64,000 bases of DNA. It comes from Baylisascaris procyonis. Lineage: Eukaryota > Nematoda > Chromadorea > Rhabditida > Ascarididae. The notes beneath the pieces are model-generated. The model was given only the letters and a program-made list of their open reading frames with translations. It ran no database searches and had not been told where the DNA came from. Where the stretch lies: NCBI GenBank assembly GCA_037389465.1, contig JAZARR010000154.1, forward strand, positions 4,836,001 to 4,900,000, read 5' to 3'. Shown here piece after piece: positions 62,748 through 64,000 of this stretch (position 1 is its first letter; every line of letters starts with the position of its first letter). Position numbers and translations under genes: made by a program.

Positions 62748-64000
62748 ACTTAAGTCGGAAATAGATGGTAAAATAGGAGAGGGTAAATGGTAATTAGCGG
62801 GTACTGAGATGGGGAACATAGAAAAATTGGTGAATGTTGGGAAGAGGAAGAAAGGTTGGCGGTGGATTTATACAGCCATCAATAGGACCACCCTAAATTT
62901 AATGACTACCGATCGAAACGAAGCGGAAAACAATATTGTTTATCAAAAATGGCGCATTTGACGGTCTTGTTTTACCGTTATTACCTGTAATATATTAGGT
63001 GGGCGATCAATTAGGTTGAGGGTTTTTTTTTTCTTTTGTAATGTTTGCAAGTTGCCTATTGAGTTTTCTCTGCGACAACTAAAGTGAACTGAGAACACTG
63101 AAACTAGGTATATCACAAACGAAGATAGTAGAGGACTTTGGGATCCCCTATTTGAAGGATTTAATTTATGGAATTATTCCTGACGAATCTCAACGTTTTC
63201 CCTCTTAATTCATCTTTGTTTTTTTGTGGTAATTCGCTGCTATCAAGAAATTCTCTCATTTGCTTTTATTTTTTACGGCAGATAGCCGAAATGTGACATA
63301 TAATTGCAATAAAAGGGTATAGTTAGCAATAGAGAGGACTGATACTTTGGTCATCAAATGGCTTCCGGTCATCGAGTAGCTTCCGGTCATCGGGTAGCAT
63401 CTGGTCATCGAGTAGCCTCCGATCGCCGAGTAGCGTGCGATGATTAGAATCGATTTGACCGTCGATTTTGCTTTCGGTGATCGCTTTGATAGGTCGATGT
63501 TTGCAATTTTGAATCACTGCCAATTATGAAGAAAAATTTTATTTTCTTTTTTTTTGTTGCTGCAAATGAAATATAAGTGTGATATACACGATAGAATACT
63601 CGTTATTTGCATACTACTTTAGCTATTTTCTAAGAGTATTTTTTATTTACAATTAATTTAATTTTGCACAGATGAGCGATTAATTCGCAAATAAATCATT
63701 AAGGAAAGAAAGAAAGAAAAAAGGTATCGAATTAAGCAAATTATAGTCTTTTTTGATTATTTATATATGCATATTGTTTGATTGTTTCTCGAAATTTTGC
63801 CTCGAATATATTTGCATTGTTGACACTGAATTCTTTCATCAATTCCCATAGAGGAAAGATAATATTTTTATTATTATTACTATATCAGCAAACGTTTATA
63901 TACATCGAGATTTGATATGAAGCGACGCATAAATCTCGCTAAATTTATGTTTGCATCTATTCAAATGTTTGCTCTCTTGTTGCAATTTGTTTTTAATAAA
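62748..64000. other. DENR 3' UTR and downstream AT-rich DNA
   Basis: No further gene recognised. An AATAAA lies at 63308-63313, rather far from the stop. A minus-strand open frame at 63323-63523 is produced by the 18-bp repeat and is not taken as a gene. Confidence 0.6.
63361..63434. repeat. 18-bp minisatellite, about four copies
   Basis: Units of the form CTTCCGGTCATCGAGTAG diverge progressively towards the right. A partial unit precedes the array. The period is a multiple of three, so one minus-strand frame reads as a repeated DDRK/LLDD-like peptide. Confidence 0.85.

Overview
This window looks like nematode genomic DNA: strongly AT-rich, with many short exons, compact TTTCAG-type splice acceptors, and acceptor-like sites just upstream of start codons that would suit spliced-leader trans-splicing. 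The gene content also fits: a LicD/fukutin-like protein, a Cys-loop acetylcholine receptor alpha subunit, a GLY-type polypeptide GalNAc-transferase and DENR. I cannot place it to species from the sequence alone. Exon models were built by hand from reading-frame continuity, splice phases and family motifs. All exon lengths and phases of the four main genes agree, except the unresolved 5' end of the receptor gene.

Layout. At 122-5902 (minus) is a seven-exon gene for a type II membrane protein with a LicD/fukutin-type nucleotidyltransferase fold. From 5963 to about 11740 I see no recognisable gene, only AT-rich DNA with one GC-richer, exon-like patch near 10.1-10.6 kb. At 11841-26177 (minus) are thirteen exons of a nicotinic acetylcholine receptor alpha subunit. 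Its TM1-TM2 intron holds a 5-kb (TAA)n-derived satellite that stops 8 bp from the TM2 exon. Another of its introns carries an intact tRNA-Lys(TTT) gene. From about 27.3 to 45.6 kb is a long stretch without an identifiable multi-exon gene. It holds simple repeats, a tRNA-like relic, a palindromic repeat cluster and several small unrecognised coding candidates.

At 45668-57268 (plus) is a complete eleven-exon UDP-GalNAc:polypeptide N-acetylgalactosaminyltransferase. An intron of it contains an antisense, GC-rich two-exon candidate gene. Its last intron contains an 18-copy G-rich minisatellite of about 107 bp per unit. Two adjacent hairpins lie just beyond its probable poly(A) signal. At 61017-62747 (plus) is a complete four-exon DENR gene, followed by AT-rich DNA with a short 18-bp minisatellite.

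The four genes do not form a pathway. Two act in the secretory pathway (GalNAc-transferase, LicD-like protein), one at the plasma membrane (receptor) and one on the ribosome (DENR). The most unusual feature is the layered TAA satellite that has taken over the 3' end of the receptor's TM1-TM2 intron. The best candidates for undescribed genes are the antisense nested gene at 52900-53347 and the small ORFs at 44997-45191 and 36229-36399.
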